Origin: Kitasatospora atroaurantiaca
GTDB taxonomy: Bacteria; Actinomycetota; Actinomycetes; Streptomycetales; Streptomycetaceae
DNA: 64,000 bases
NCBI RefSeq assembly: GCF_007828955.1
Contig: NZ_VIVR01000001.1
Coordinates: 1,240,001-1,304,000, forward strand
Reading direction: 5' to 3'
How positions within the stretch are numbered: the first letter of the stretch is position 1; the number at the start of each line of letters is the position of its first letter. The notes below the pieces were generated by a model. It saw only the letters and a program-made list of their open reading frames with translations, was not told the origin of the DNA and did no database searches. Positions 25,327 through 37,100 of the stretch are shown here, one piece after another. The position numbers were made by a program, and so were the translations under genes.

Positions 25327-26352
25327 TCAGTCAGCACGCACAATGTCCGCCACTGCGGCAGCAGCCTGCTCGAAAACCAAAGCCGTGTACTGGAGTTCCT
25401 CCTCATTGCGTGGCACGTCGAGGATGAAGGTGTGGCAGCCGAGCTGAATGTACCGCGCTACCTCGGCACTGACCTCCTGGTAGCTGCCCACGAGGTAGGG
25501 GCAGCGACTCCGATAGTTCCTGAACGGTCCGAGCCAGTAGGGACTGTCCGGCCCCGCCGGGCGCTCCTCCAGGTCCGACAGCCGCGCGTACCAGTGCGAG
25601 TCCGAGACCTTCTTGGCCATCGTGTGCATGATCCGGCCCCTGCGATCAGGCGGGAACCTGTCCAAGGCAACACGCCAGGCCTCGGCCGAGGTCTCGCGGG
25701 CAATAATGCCAATACGGACTCCGCCGATGGCAACGTCTACTGGGGAGTTGTCATTCAGCGGTTCGGGATACCTGATGGGTGTCGCGCCGATCGCCCCGGC
25801 GGCGGCCAGGCCGGCGGGCGAAGAGCCGGAGATGAGAATACCAGGTTGAATCGCCGGGGGCAGGGACGGCGTCATGGCCAGGTTCTTCACTGCGTAATAC
25901 CGACCGCCGAAGGTCACCGGCTCCGGACCCGCCAGCAACCCCTTGATAATCAGGGCGTATTCCACGAGACGCTGATAGCGCTCATCGTGCGGTGTCCGAT
26001 CGCCGAGGGCGGCCAGGTCGTTCTGGAAGCCGCCCGCCACAAGGTTGAGACAAACTCGCCGACCGTAGAGACAGCCGTAGGTCGCGATCATCTTCGCGGC
26101 GGCGTATGGGTGAAGGTAGGCAGGCTGCAGCGCGATCAGGGGAGCCAGCCGCTCCGTGCTCCGCAGGACCTCCTGCCCTACCAACCACGGGTCAACGGTA
26201 CTGTTGTCCGTGTAGATGAGCGTCCCGTGAAAGCCGGCCTGTTCACTCCACTGCGCGATCTGCCGAATCTGCGTCAGATAATCGCGCTGGTCCGCCTTCG
26301 AATATGAGAAGGTGGTGAAGAGCTCGAGTTCAGCTGGGGCAGTGTCACTCAT
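25327..26352 (-). CDS. LLM-class flavin-dependent monooxygenase (luciferase-like)
   Basis: A 341-residue bacterial-luciferase-fold protein. Residues GFHGTLIYTDNSTVDPWLV, LAPLIALQPAYLHPYAAAKMIAT and NLVAGGF match the SsuD-like FMN/FMNH2-binding TIM barrel. GPEPVTFGGRYYAV, ILISGSSPAG and YLVGSYQEVSAEVARY are the usual later blocks. Such enzymes use FMNH2 and oxygen to oxidise a small substrate or carrier-bound amino acid. ATG 26352 with an AGGAAAGG site. It is the last gene of the NRPS operon, 280 bp after mbtH, so it may be a tailoring hydroxylase or make a building block; the substrate is unknown. Confidence 0.85.
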   Translation of the reverse strand: MSDTAPAELELFTTFSYSKADQRDYLTQIRQIAQWSEQAGFHGTLIYTDNSTVDPWLVGQEVLRSTERLAPLIALQPAYLHPYAAAKMIATYGCLYGRRVCLNLVAGGFQNDLAALGDRTPHDERYQRLVEYALIIKGLLAGPEPVTFGGRYYAVKNLAMTPSLPPAIQPGILISGSSPAGLAAAGAIGATPIRYPEPLNDNSPVDVAIGGVRIGIIARETSAEAWRVALDRFPPDRRGRIMHTMAKKVSDSHWYARLSDLEERPAGPDSPYWLGPFRNYRSRCPYLVGSYQEVSAEVARYIQLGCHTFILDVPRNEEELQYTALVFEQAAAAVADIVRAD

Positions 26353-26631
26353 GCGTTGCCTTTCCTGATGCCGGTCAGAGCCGGCTCCGGATGAAGAGCG
26401 CCGGGACCGCTGATGAGGTCCCCTCATGGAGCAGATCTATGACCCCGAGGAAAAGAGACCGCCACTGCACCTTCCCAATGGCCGTTAGCGGCAGCGGAGA
26501 GGCGCGATTCTCTCCAAATATTATTCCTCGAAGACCCATCTGCGCGGATGGCCAGGCGCAGGCGGTCACGCATACCCCGTGAGGTCGGCCTACGGTAATT
26601 CTCCGCCGACTGTCCCGAGGCACCTGCGGCG

Positions 26632-26862
26632 TCAGAGGCGCTCTGAGCCCGCATCGCTTTCCATAGCCACCACCAGGCTCCTGGGCCGCATGTCGACCCA
26701 GCTCCTCTCTATAAAGTCCAGGCAGGACTGATGGTCGGCCTCCGACAGCAAGACGGTCCACCCAGAAGGCACCTCAACGACTGCGGGCCAGAGGGAGTGC
26801 TGACCTTCGTCGTTGGTCAACACGAGGTACGTGCCTTCCGGATCCTCGAACGGGTTGGTCAT
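26632..26862 (-). CDS. MbtH-like NRPS chaperone
   Basis: A 76-residue MbtH family protein: MTNPFEDPEGTYLVLTNDEG, QHSLWPAVVEVPSGW, and DFIERSWVDMRP. These cover the conserved N-P-F, the L-V-L-N-x-E-x-Q-x-S-L-W-P run and W-x-D-x-R-P positions. MbtH proteins bind NRPS adenylation domains and are often needed for their folding or activity. ATG 26862 with AAAAGGAG upstream. It lies 33 bp after the cyclodeaminase gene and surely serves the NRPS at 28123. Confidence 0.95.
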   Translation of the reverse strand: MTNPFEDPEGTYLVLTNDEGQHSLWPAVVEVPSGWTVLLSEADHQSCLDFIERSWVDMRPRSLVVAMESDAGSERL

Positions 26863-26895
26863 ATACTTTCTCCTTTTTATAAGTGCTCCGATCGG

Positions 26896-28077
26896 CTACA
26901 CGAACGGGATGGACCCGTACGCTCGGCTTCCCGTCATCTCATCGTCGCGATGAGCCAGACCGGGAAAGCTGGAAGCAGCCGACTCGTCGACTTCCGGCTG
27001 CCGGATTCCCTTGTTCGACACCTGGCCGGGGATGCTGTTGTGCGGAGTGGCATAGGGGTTGAGCGCGTCGAAGGAACCGGCTTCCAGCTGCACTACCGTG
27101 CCGATGCCGTGCAGCTCGGCAAGTTCGATGAGCACATCGAGGGCCACATGGTCCTCGAGCGCGAAGCCGGTCGAGTCGAAGACTGTCCGGGATTCCTTGT
27201 GAGGGTGCGCCAGATGCGGTGCAGCGCAGAGCTCCGGTAGGGCGGCGCCGATCTCGCCGCGCTCAAGGCGCTGGCACTCCCCTTCTCGCTGGGCCTGCTG
27301 CACGTGGTCCGGGCTCACATACGCCGATCTGAGCACCTGGAGGGGGATCTCCACCTTGCCCGGTATGTCGGCGCCTATGGCATTGATGTGCACGTGGTCC
27401 TTCAGTCGCTCGCCCCGTAGGACGGGACCGGCATTGACGTCCACCGAGGTTGCGGTGCAGATGACGTCGGACCTGCTCTCGAGTTCCTCCAGGGTGGCTT
27501 CCCTGATGTCGAGACCCAGGAAGGAGGCGCGTTCGAGGTACGAGCGCCGGTGATCCGGATTCACATCGTGGACAAGCACTTCGCTGACATCGAGCACGCG
27601 CGAGATCGCATGAAGCTGTGTCACGGCCTGGGCGCCCGCCCCGATGAGACCCACCGTGCTACTGCCTGGGCGGGCGAGGAGTCGCGTGGCCACTGCCGAT
27701 GCCGCGCCCGTGCGTATCGCTGTCGGCAAGACCGCGTCGGCGATGGTCAGCAGGTGCCCGGTCTCGTCGTCGATGCGAGCGAGAGTACCGAGGATTGTCG
27801 GCAGGCCATGATAGCCAGGATTGTTCGGGGCATAGGACACGAGCTTGATCGTGGCAGCGCGGCCAGGTTCATGATGCGGCATCCACTCCAGCACGCCCGC
27901 ACGGTGTACACCGGTAATGAAGCCCGCGCGCGGCGGCGTACGGAGACTGTCGCTGTCGGATTCCCGAAACGCAAACTCCAGCCGTTCGATCATCTGGTCC
28001 ATGAGCCGATCACGCCCGACGATCGCCACGAGTTGGTGAATATCGTCGCTAGCGAGAAGAAGTGTTTCCCGAGCCAT
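26896..28077 (-). CDS. Ornithine/lysine cyclodeaminase-family enzyme
   Basis: A 393-residue OCD/mu-crystallin family protein. The dinucleotide site is VGLIGAGAQAVTQLHAI near residue 143, followed by the acidic HDVNPDH region. Upstream lie MPHHEPGRAATIKLVSYAPNNP and DAVLPTAIRTGAASAVAT, the substrate/NAD signature. It is longer than typical OCD because of a C-terminal tail. Members make L-proline from ornithine or L-pipecolate from lysine with loss of ammonia. Since the second NRPS A domain has a pipecolate-like code, I favour lysine cyclodeaminase. It lies 45 bp after the NRPS gene. Confidence 0.85.
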   Translation of the reverse strand: MARETLLLASDDIHQLVAIVGRDRLMDQMIERLEFAFRESDSDSLRTPPRAGFITGVHRAGVLEWMPHHEPGRAATIKLVSYAPNNPGYHGLPTILGTLARIDDETGHLLTIADAVLPTAIRTGAASAVATRLLARPGSSTVGLIGAGAQAVTQLHAISRVLDVSEVLVHDVNPDHRRSYLERASFLGLDIREATLEELESRSDVICTATSVDVNAGPVLRGERLKDHVHINAIGADIPGKVEIPLQVLRSAYVSPDHVQQAQREGECQRLERGEIGAALPELCAAPHLAHPHKESRTVFDSTGFALEDHVALDVLIELAELHGIGTVVQLEAGSFDALNPYATPHNSIPGQVSNKGIRQPEVDESAASSFPGLAHRDDEMTGSRAYGSIPFV

Positions 28078-28122
28078 TTCATCTTCCTTTTTCGGTCACT
28101 TTGCAAGGTGCCTGTGATTCGT

Positions 28123-31100
28123 CTATTCGGAGGCGCGCGAGTCAAGATATACGCTCAGGTATTTTCCGATCTCGGTTGCTGCCGTTGATATCATGTCATG
28201 GTGGCCGCAATCAAGAAGAACGGACTCCACGCGACCTGTGATAAAACTGCTCCAGGTGTTTCCGATAGTGGCGTACGCGCCCTGCTCGCGCTGAGCAACG
28301 AAAAGCAGGAGGTCGCCGACGAAAGTCTCGGGGGAAAATTCCTGCAGGATCTCCAGATTGTTGACCCCGACGTCGAGGGCGTCCTCCACTTGCTGATCAG
28401 TGGCATCGGCAAGGGGATGGAACCCTTCTCGCACCATGCGGATGAGATCGGCGCGGGCCAGTCGATGCGGCTGCTGCGGGATTTCGCCCGCTAGGTTCTC
28501 AATGGCCAGCAGAACGAGCCCGTCTTCGTCGGAGACAATCTGACCGCCCACCGTGGAGTTTGGATAGCTGTCGAACATCACAAGAGACTGGACGTCGGCA
28601 CCGTTCTCCTGGAGCTGTGTCGCCATGGAATGCGCCACGTGGCCGCCAAACGACCAGCCCAAAAGATGGTAGGGGCCCAGTGGCTGGATCCTCTTCACTT
28701 CGGTGAGGTAGTCCCGCGCCATTTCTTCGATCGTGGCGGGGAGAACTCGGCGTCCGTCGAGCCCCCGGGCCTGGAGAGCGTAGACCGGGTACTCGTCCGG
28801 GATATGCGCGAGGAGTCGAGAGTAAGCCCACCCGAATCCTCCCGCCGGATGAACGACGAAGAGTGGCGGCCGGCTCCCTGCTGTCCGCAGACCGAGAAGG
28901 ATCGGATAAGCATCGTCGGTCTCCATGGCCGCAGAAACCTTCCGGGCCAGGCCCACCACGTCAGGCGAAGCGAAGAGGGCTTTCGGCGATAGATCCGCCC
29001 CAAGTTCGGTACGGATGCGACTGAGCAGGAGCATGCCTAGGAGCGAATGCCCGCCAAGGTTGAAGAAGTTGTCATCGATAGTGACGTTTGGCAGGCCAAG
29101 TACCTCCGCGAACAGCCGGCACAGCACTTTTTCCTGGCGTGAACGGGGCGCCCGGCCCGACGAGGTCAGGTCGTAGCCAGGAGCGGGCAGCGCCCCGCGA
29201 TCCAGCTTCCCGTTCGGTGTCAACGGGAACGCATCCACCACCACAAACACCGAAGGCACCATGAAACCGGCAAGCCGCTGCACCGCGATCGACCGCAACG
29301 CCTCAACCGTGACCGTCCGGCCAGGCACAGCCAGCACATAGGCAGCGATCCGATGATCACCAGGCTGATCCTCCCGAACGACCACCACGGCGCGCTCAAC
29401 ATCGGGGTGACCGGCCAGGACCGCTTCGATCTCACCGAGCTCGATCCGGAAACCCCGCACCTTGACCTGATGGTCGGTGCGGCCCAGATACTCCAGCTCA
29501 CCACCGTCGTTCCACCGCACCAGGTCACCGGTCCGATACATCCGCGACCCGACAGCACCATACGGATCAGCAACAAACCGCTCCGCTGTCAGCGCCGGAC
29601 GCCCCAGATACCCGCGCGCCAGACCCGCCCCAGCGATGTACAACTCACCCGCCACCCCAACCGGAACAGGCCGCAAACCACCATCCAGAACATATGCGCG
29701 AGTGCGTGCGATGGGGCGCCCGATGGCCGGGGTGCCGACCACCTCGGTGAGCTGCTTGACAGTTGACCAGATGGTGGTTTCGGTCGGGCCGTAAAGGTTC
29801 AGAACGGCGCCGGACGTCTTCGTCATCCTTGTAGCCAGAGGAACCGACAGGGCCTCCCCACCCACGAGAATGCGCATGCCGCTCATCACCTGCTGCTGCT
29901 CAGCCAGCAGCGGCTGCCAGAACGAAGGCGTGCCCTGCAGCACCGTCACGGCGAACCGGCTGCAGAGCGAGGCGATGACGGCCGGGTCGCGTACGTCGTC
30001 CTTTCCTGCGACAACTACGCCTGCCCCGGAGACCAGCGGGAGATAAATCTCCAGCGCCGCGATGTCGAAGGAGACGGTGGTGACGGCCAAAAGACGGTCA
30101 TCCGAGGTGAGAGGTATCTCCTGCTGCATGGCGGACAGGAAAGCAGCGACTGCGCCGTGAGGGACGACCACGCCCTTGGGCCGGCCGGTGGAGCCTGAGG
30201 TGTAGATGACGTAGGCGGGATGCCGCGGGTCCCGTGCCCGGTCGGGGTCGGTGGCCGGGAAGCCGCTGAGGTCCAGCGTGTCGAGGAACACTGACGGCAC
30301 GCCAGTGACGGGGAGACGACCGCTCGTCGCCGTATCGGTGAGCACACAGGCCGGCGCGGCGTCGTCGAGCATGTACGCCAGCCGCTCGGCCGGGTAGTCC
30401 GGATCCAGCGGCAGATAGGCGCCGCCCGCCTTGAGCACCGCCAAGAGCGCCACGACCAGGTCGACGGAACGAGGCAGAGCAATAGCCACGAACCGCTCCG
30501 GACCGATGCCCGCAGCGATGAGGCGGTGAGCCAACCGGTTCACACGGACGTTCAACTCCGCATAGGACAACGACTCCTGACCGTCGGCCACCGCTAAGGC
30601 GTCGGGCGTGCCAACTGCCTGCGCCTCGAACAACTCCGGGAAGCAGAGTTTTGGGACGTCCTGGGTGGTGTCGTTCCAGTCGACCAGGATCTGCTGCCGT
30701 TCCTGCGGAGCAAGGATCTCGATATCCCCGATACGCAGGTCGGGGTCAGCGGCCACGGCTTCAAGGACACGTAGGTAGCGGTCGGCCATGGCTTCGACGG
30801 TGGTCCTGTCGAAGAGGTCCGTCGCGTATTCGACGGTCCCCTCGATGGCCTGCGGGTGGTCACCCGCCCCGCGCCGCTCCTCGAACGAGAAGCTCAGGTC
30901 GAATCTTTCGATTCCTGTGCTGATGGCTTGGGTGGTGGTGGTGAGGTTTTGGAGGTCCCACTGGGGTGGGGTGTTGTTCTGGAAGGCGAGCAGGATCTGG
31001 AACAGCGGGTGGTGAGCGGTGCTGCGCGGTGGGTTGAGTGCGGTCACCAGCTGGTCGAACGGAAGGTCGCCGTGGGTGTAGGCGTGGAGGTTGGTCTCCC

Positions 31101-34100
31101 TCGTACGTTCCAGCAGCGCGCGGAATGCGGGATTGCCACCGGTGTCATTGCGCAGGACAAGCGTGTTCACGAAGAAACCGACGTGGTCGTCGAGTTGGGA
31201 GTCGCCGCGTCCTGCGGTGGGAGTCCCGATCGGAATGTCCGTCCCCGCACCGTGACGCGTCAGCAGCGTTGCCAGAGCAGCCTGCAGGACCATGAACACT
31301 GTCGCGTTGCACGCCTGTGCCAGCACTGCGAGCCGACCGGTCAGCTCGGGTGAGAGCCGGATCGGTACCGATCCGCCGCGATGGGTGGGCACGGCGGGGC
31401 GCGGGCGGTCGGCCGGCAGGTCGAGCGTTGTCGGCAACTCCGCCAACTGCCCCGTCCAATAGTCGAGCTGCCGGACACGGACCGCGGACGGACTCTCATC
31501 CAAACCCAGCAGTCGTTGCTGCCACAGCGCGTAATCGGTGTACTGGACCGGCAGCGGCTCCCACTGCGGCACCCCGCCACCACACCGGGCGTTGTACGCA
31601 GCCGAAAGGTCCCGCGACAACGGGGTATTTGACCAGCCGTCAGTCGCGACATGGTGGATGACCAGCACAAGCGTGTGCTCCTCGGGGCTCTCCCGAAACA
31701 GCACTGCCCGCAACGGCAGATCCCCCGCAAGGTCGAACGGGGCCCGTGCCGTCTCATCGACCAACGCCGCGAGGCCGCCGGACCCCACATCCACCGCCGG
31801 CAACGCGATACGTGCTTCCTCGACCGGCACTACCCGCTGATAAGGACGCCCGTCCACCTCGTAGAACACGGTCCGCAACGGCTGATGACGTCCCATCACA
31901 TCATTGACCGCATCCTCGAGCGCCCGCTCGTCCAACGGCCCCGCCAACCTCAGTACCTCGGGCTGGTTATAGGTCGCGTTCGGCCCCTCCAGCCGATTCA
32001 GGAACCACAGCCGCTGCTGCGCCGGCGACAACGGAACCGGTCCCGAGATCTCCACCGGCTCCAGCACCGGGCGGTCATCGGCACCAGAGCCCAGGCACCC
32101 GGCCAACCCGGCCGGGGTGGAGCACTGGAACACCGCACCGACCCCCACCGAGACCCCGAGCACCTCCCGCACCCGGCTCACCAGACGCGTGGCCAGCAGC
32201 GAATGCCCGCCCAGCACGAAGAAATCGTCATCAACCCCCACACCCGGCAGCCCCAGAACCTCCGCGAACAACCGGCACAGCACCTCCTCCTGCGGCGTCC
32301 GCGGACCACGACCCACACCCGCCGACACCCCCGGCACCGGAAGCGCCCCGCGATCCAGCTTCCCGTTCGGCGTCAACGGGAACGCATCCACCACCACAAA
32401 CACCGAAGGCACCATGAAACCGGCAAGCCGCTGCACCGCGATCGACCGCAACGCCTCAACCGTGACCGTCCGGCCAGGCACAGCCAGCACATAGGCAGCG
32501 ATCCGATGATCACCAGGCTGATCCTCCCGAACGACCACCACGGCGCGCTCAACATCGGGGTGACCGGCCAGGACCGCTTCGATCTCACCGAGCTCGATCC
32601 GGAAACCCCGCACCTTGACCTGATGGTCGGTGCGGCCCAGATACTCCAGCTCACCACCGTCGTTCCACCGCACCAGGTCACCGGTCCGATACATCCGCGA
32701 CCCAACAGCACCATACGGATCAGCAACGAATCGGGAGGCGGTGAGCGCCGGCTGTGCGTGGTAGTTGGTGGCCAGTTGGACGCCTGCCAGGTAGAGCTCG
32801 CCGGGGATGCCGGGTGGGCACGGGCGCAGTGTGGTGTCCAGGACATACACCCGGGTGTTCCAGGCGGGCTTTCCGATCGGCACCGGGCCGGTGCCGCCCG
32901 CGACACAGGTGTGGCGGGTGACATCGACGGCGGCCTCGGTGGGTCCGTAGAGGTTGTGCAGCGGTACGTCGGGCAGGGTCCGGTGGAACTCATGGACGGC
33001 TTCGCGGGGCAGTGCCTCACCGCTGCAAAAGACTCGCCGCAGCCCGCCGCAATTGGCGGCGTCGGGTTCGGCGAGGAAGACCAGCAGCAGCGAGGGGACG
33101 AAGTGGCAGACTGTGACGCGCTCTTCACGTATGGTGCGAGCCAGGTAGGCGGAGTCCCTGTGGCCGCCCGGTTCGGCGACAACGAGAGCGGCGCCTTCAC
33201 GCAGTGGCCAGAAGAACTCCCATACCGACACGTCGAAACTCGACGGTGTCTTCTGCAGCACCCGGTCGTGCGGGGCCAGGCCGTACTCGGCCTGCATCCA
33301 GCGCAGCCGGTTGTCGATGGCGCTGTGGGGGATGACCACGCCCTTGGGTCGGCCGGTGGAGCCTGAGGTGTAGATGACGTAGGCGGGATGCCGCGGGTCC
33401 CGTGCCCGGTCGGGGTCGGTGGCCGGGTAGCCGCTGAGGTCCAGCGTGTCGAGGAGCACTGACGGCACGCCAGTGACGGGGAGACGACCGCTCGTCGCCG
33501 TATCGGTGAGCACACAGGCCGGCGCGGCGTCGTCGAGCATGTACGCCAGCCGCTCGGCCGGGTAGTCCGGATCCAGCGGCAGATAGGCGCCGCCCGCCTT
33601 GAGCACCGCCAAGAGCGCCACGACCAGGTCGACGGAACGAGGCAGAGCAATAGCCACGAACCGCTCCGCGCCGATGCCGTCGGCGATGAGGCGGTGAGCC
33701 AACCGGTTCACACGGACGTTCAACTCCGCATAGGACAACGACTGCCCGCGGAAGACGACAGCGGTGGCATCCGGCGTGCGGGCGGCCTGGATCTCGAATG
33801 GGCCGTCGAGAGTCCCCGGCACCATGTCTCGACTGGTGTCGTTCCAGTCGACCAGGATCCGCTGCCGTTCCTGCGGAGCAAGGATCTCGATATCCCCGAT
33901 ACGCAGGTCAGGGTCAGCGGCCACGGCTTCCAGGACACGCTCGAAATGGTTCACGATCCTGAGTACCGTGGTCTGGCTGAAGAGATCCCTCGCGTAGGAC
34001 AGGTACCCCCCTAGACTGCGGTCGTCGGAGGTGCTTGTACTCGGGTCGTCGAAATAGAAGCTGAGGTCGAATCTTTCGATTCCTGTGCTGATGGCTTGGG

Positions 34101-37100
34101 TGGTGGTGGTGAGGTTTTGGAGGTCCCACTGGGGTGGGGTGTTGTTCTGGAAGGCGAGCAGGATCTGGAACAGCGGGTGGTGAGCGGTGCTGCGCGGTGG
34201 GTTGAGTGCGGTCACCAGCTGGTCGAACGGAAGGTCGCCGTGGGTGTAGGCGTGGAGGTTGGTCTCCCTCGTACGTTCCAGCAGCGCGCGGAATGCGGGA
34301 TTGCCACCGGTGTCATTGCGCAGGACAAGCGTGTTCACGAAGAAACCGACGTGGTCGTCGAGTTGGGAGTCGCCGCGTCCTGCGGTGGGAGTCCCGATCG
34401 GAATGTCCGTCCCCGCACCGTGACGCGTCAGCAGCGTTGCCAGAGCAGCCTGCAGGACCATGAACACTGTCGCGTTGCACGCCTGTGCCAGCACTGCGAG
34501 CCGACCGGTCAGCTCGGGTGAGAGCCGGATCGGTACCGATCCGCCGCGATGGGTGGGCACGGCGGGGCGCGGGCGGTCGGCCGGCAGGTCGAGCGTTGTC
34601 GGCAACTCCGCCAACTGCCCCGTCCAATAGTCGAGCTGCCGGACACGGACCGCGGACGGACTCTCATCCAAACCCAGCAGTCGTTGCTGCCACAGCGCGT
34701 AATCGGTGTACTGGACCGGCAGCGGCTCCCACTGCGGCACCCCGCCACCACACCGGGCGTTGTACGCAGCCGAAAGGTCCCGCGACAACGGGGTATTTGA
34801 CCAGCCGTCAGTCGCGACATGGTGGATGACCAGCACAAGCGTGTGCTCCTCGGGGCTCTCCCGAAACAGCACTGCCCGCAACGGCAGATCCCCCGCAAGG
34901 TCGAACGGGGCCCGTGCCGTCTCATCGACCAACGCCGCGAGGCCGCCGGACCCCACATCCACCGCCGGCAACGCGATACGTGCTTCCTCGACCGGCACTA
35001 CCCGCTGATAAGGACGCCCGTCCACCTCGTAGAACACGGTCCGCAACGGCTGATGACGTCCCATCACATCATTGACCGCATCCTCGAGCGCCCGCTCGTC
35101 CAACGGCCCCGCCAACCTCAGTACCTCGGGCTGGTTATAGGTCGCGTTCGGCCCCTCCAGCCGATTCAGGAACCACAGCCGCTGCTGCGCCGGCGACAAC
35201 GGAACCGGTCCCGAGATCTCCACCGGCTCCAGCACCGGGCGGTCATCGGCACCAGAGCCCAGGCACCCGGCCAACCCGGCCGGGGTGGAGCACTGGAACA
35301 CCGCACCGACCCCCACCGAGACCCCAAGCACCTCCCGCACCCGGCTCACCAGACGCGTGGCCAGCAGCGAATGCCCGCCCAGCACGAAGAAATCGTCATC
35401 AACCCCCACACCCGGCAGCCCCAGAACCTCCGCGAACAACCGGCACAGCACCTCCTCCTGCGGCGTCCGCGGACCACGACCCACACCCGCCGACACCCCC
35501 GGCACCGGAAGCGCCCCGCGATCCAGCTTCCCGTTCGGCGTCAACGGGAACGCATCCACCACCACAAACACCGAAGGCACCATGAAACCCGGAAGAACCC
35601 GGGAAAGCCGACTCCGGAGCTCCGCAGAAGAAATCACCCCTCCCGACACCGGCACCACATAGGCGACGAGACGCTTATCCGTCCCGTCCCCCTCTTGCAG
35701 AGCCTGGGCAGTCACATGTGCCTGCGCAACGTTGGGCTGGTCGGTCAGGACCGCTTCGATCTCACCGAGCTCGATCCGGAAACCCCGCACCTTGACCTGA
35801 TGGTCGGTGCGGCCCAGATACTCCAGCTCACCACCGTCGTTCCACCGCACCAGGTCACCGGTCCGATACATCCGCGACCCGACAGCACCATACGGATCAG
35901 CAACAAACCGCTCCGCTGTCAGCGCCGGACGCCCCAGATACCCGCGCGCCAGACCCGCCCCAGCGATGTACAACTCACCCGCCACCCCAACCGGAACAGG
36001 CCGCAGACCACCATCCAGAACATAGCCGCGGGCATTTCCGAATGGCTTTCCCAAGGGGGCCGTCGGCGGCCAGTGGTCCATCTCGCCCGCCATCGTGTGA
36101 AGCGTCATGGCATGGGTCTCGGCGGGGCCGTACACATTATGGATCCTGCGCCCGGAGCGTCGCTGCAGGAACCTGCGTAGTCGGTCGCTCAGGACCAGAG
36201 CCTCTCCGCCCTGGAGCAGGTCAGTCAGGTCGGGAAGCTGGAGGTCGAGTTCGTGGGCCGATTCGGCCAAGGCGTCGATGGCGAGGTTCGGAGCGAAGAG
36301 TTCGTTGATTCGCTGCTGCTCAAGCCAGATAGCGAGATCTTCCGAGCTTCTGCGTACCTCATCACTGGGAATGACCAGTGCTTTGCCCATGACTAGTGTG
36401 GCGAGGATCTCCTGCATGGAGAAGTCGAATCCGATGGCGGTGAACTGAGCGGTTCTGACACCCGGTCCTCCGGGGTACGTCACAGAGTGCTGTACGAGCA
36501 GGTTCATGAGCCCTGCCGTGGGCATGACCACAGCCTTGGGCCGGCCGGTGGAGCCTGAGGTGTAGATGACGTAGGCAGCGGTCAGCTGTGAGACGTACGA
36601 AGTGCGGTCGGCGTCGATCGGATTCTCCGACGACGCTGCGGTCAGGTCCGCCACCAGCTCGGCGTCATCGAACACGAGGCAGTTGAAGGCCCTCTCAGGC
36701 CAGCGGGAGCTGAACTCTTCTGTCGCCAGGACGACGGTCGGCGCGGCGTCGTTGAGCATGTAGCCGATGCGGTCGTCGGGGTATGTCAGGTCGATCGGCA
36801 GATAGGCGCCGCCCGCCTTGAGCACCGCCAAGAGCGCCACGACCAGGTCGACGGAACGAGGCAGAGCGACCGCGACGAGTCGCTCCGGGCCGATGCCCGC
36901 AGCGATGAGACGGTGAGCCAACCGGTTCGCGCGGGCGTTCAGCTCCGCATAGGACAACGACTCCTGACCGTCGGCCACCGCTAAGGCATCGGGCGTGCGG
37001 GCCACTTGGGCTTCGAAGAACTCCGGGAAGCAGAGCTTTGGAACGTCTCGGGTGGTGTCGTTCCAGTCGACCAGGATCCGCTGCCGTTCCTGCGGAGCAA

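Noticed and set aside
31651..33366. Plus-strand frames repeated opposite the NRPS (also 34819-36180, 38038-39306)
   Set aside because: They recur because the NRPS modules are repeated; His/Arg/Pro-rich, without start signals.
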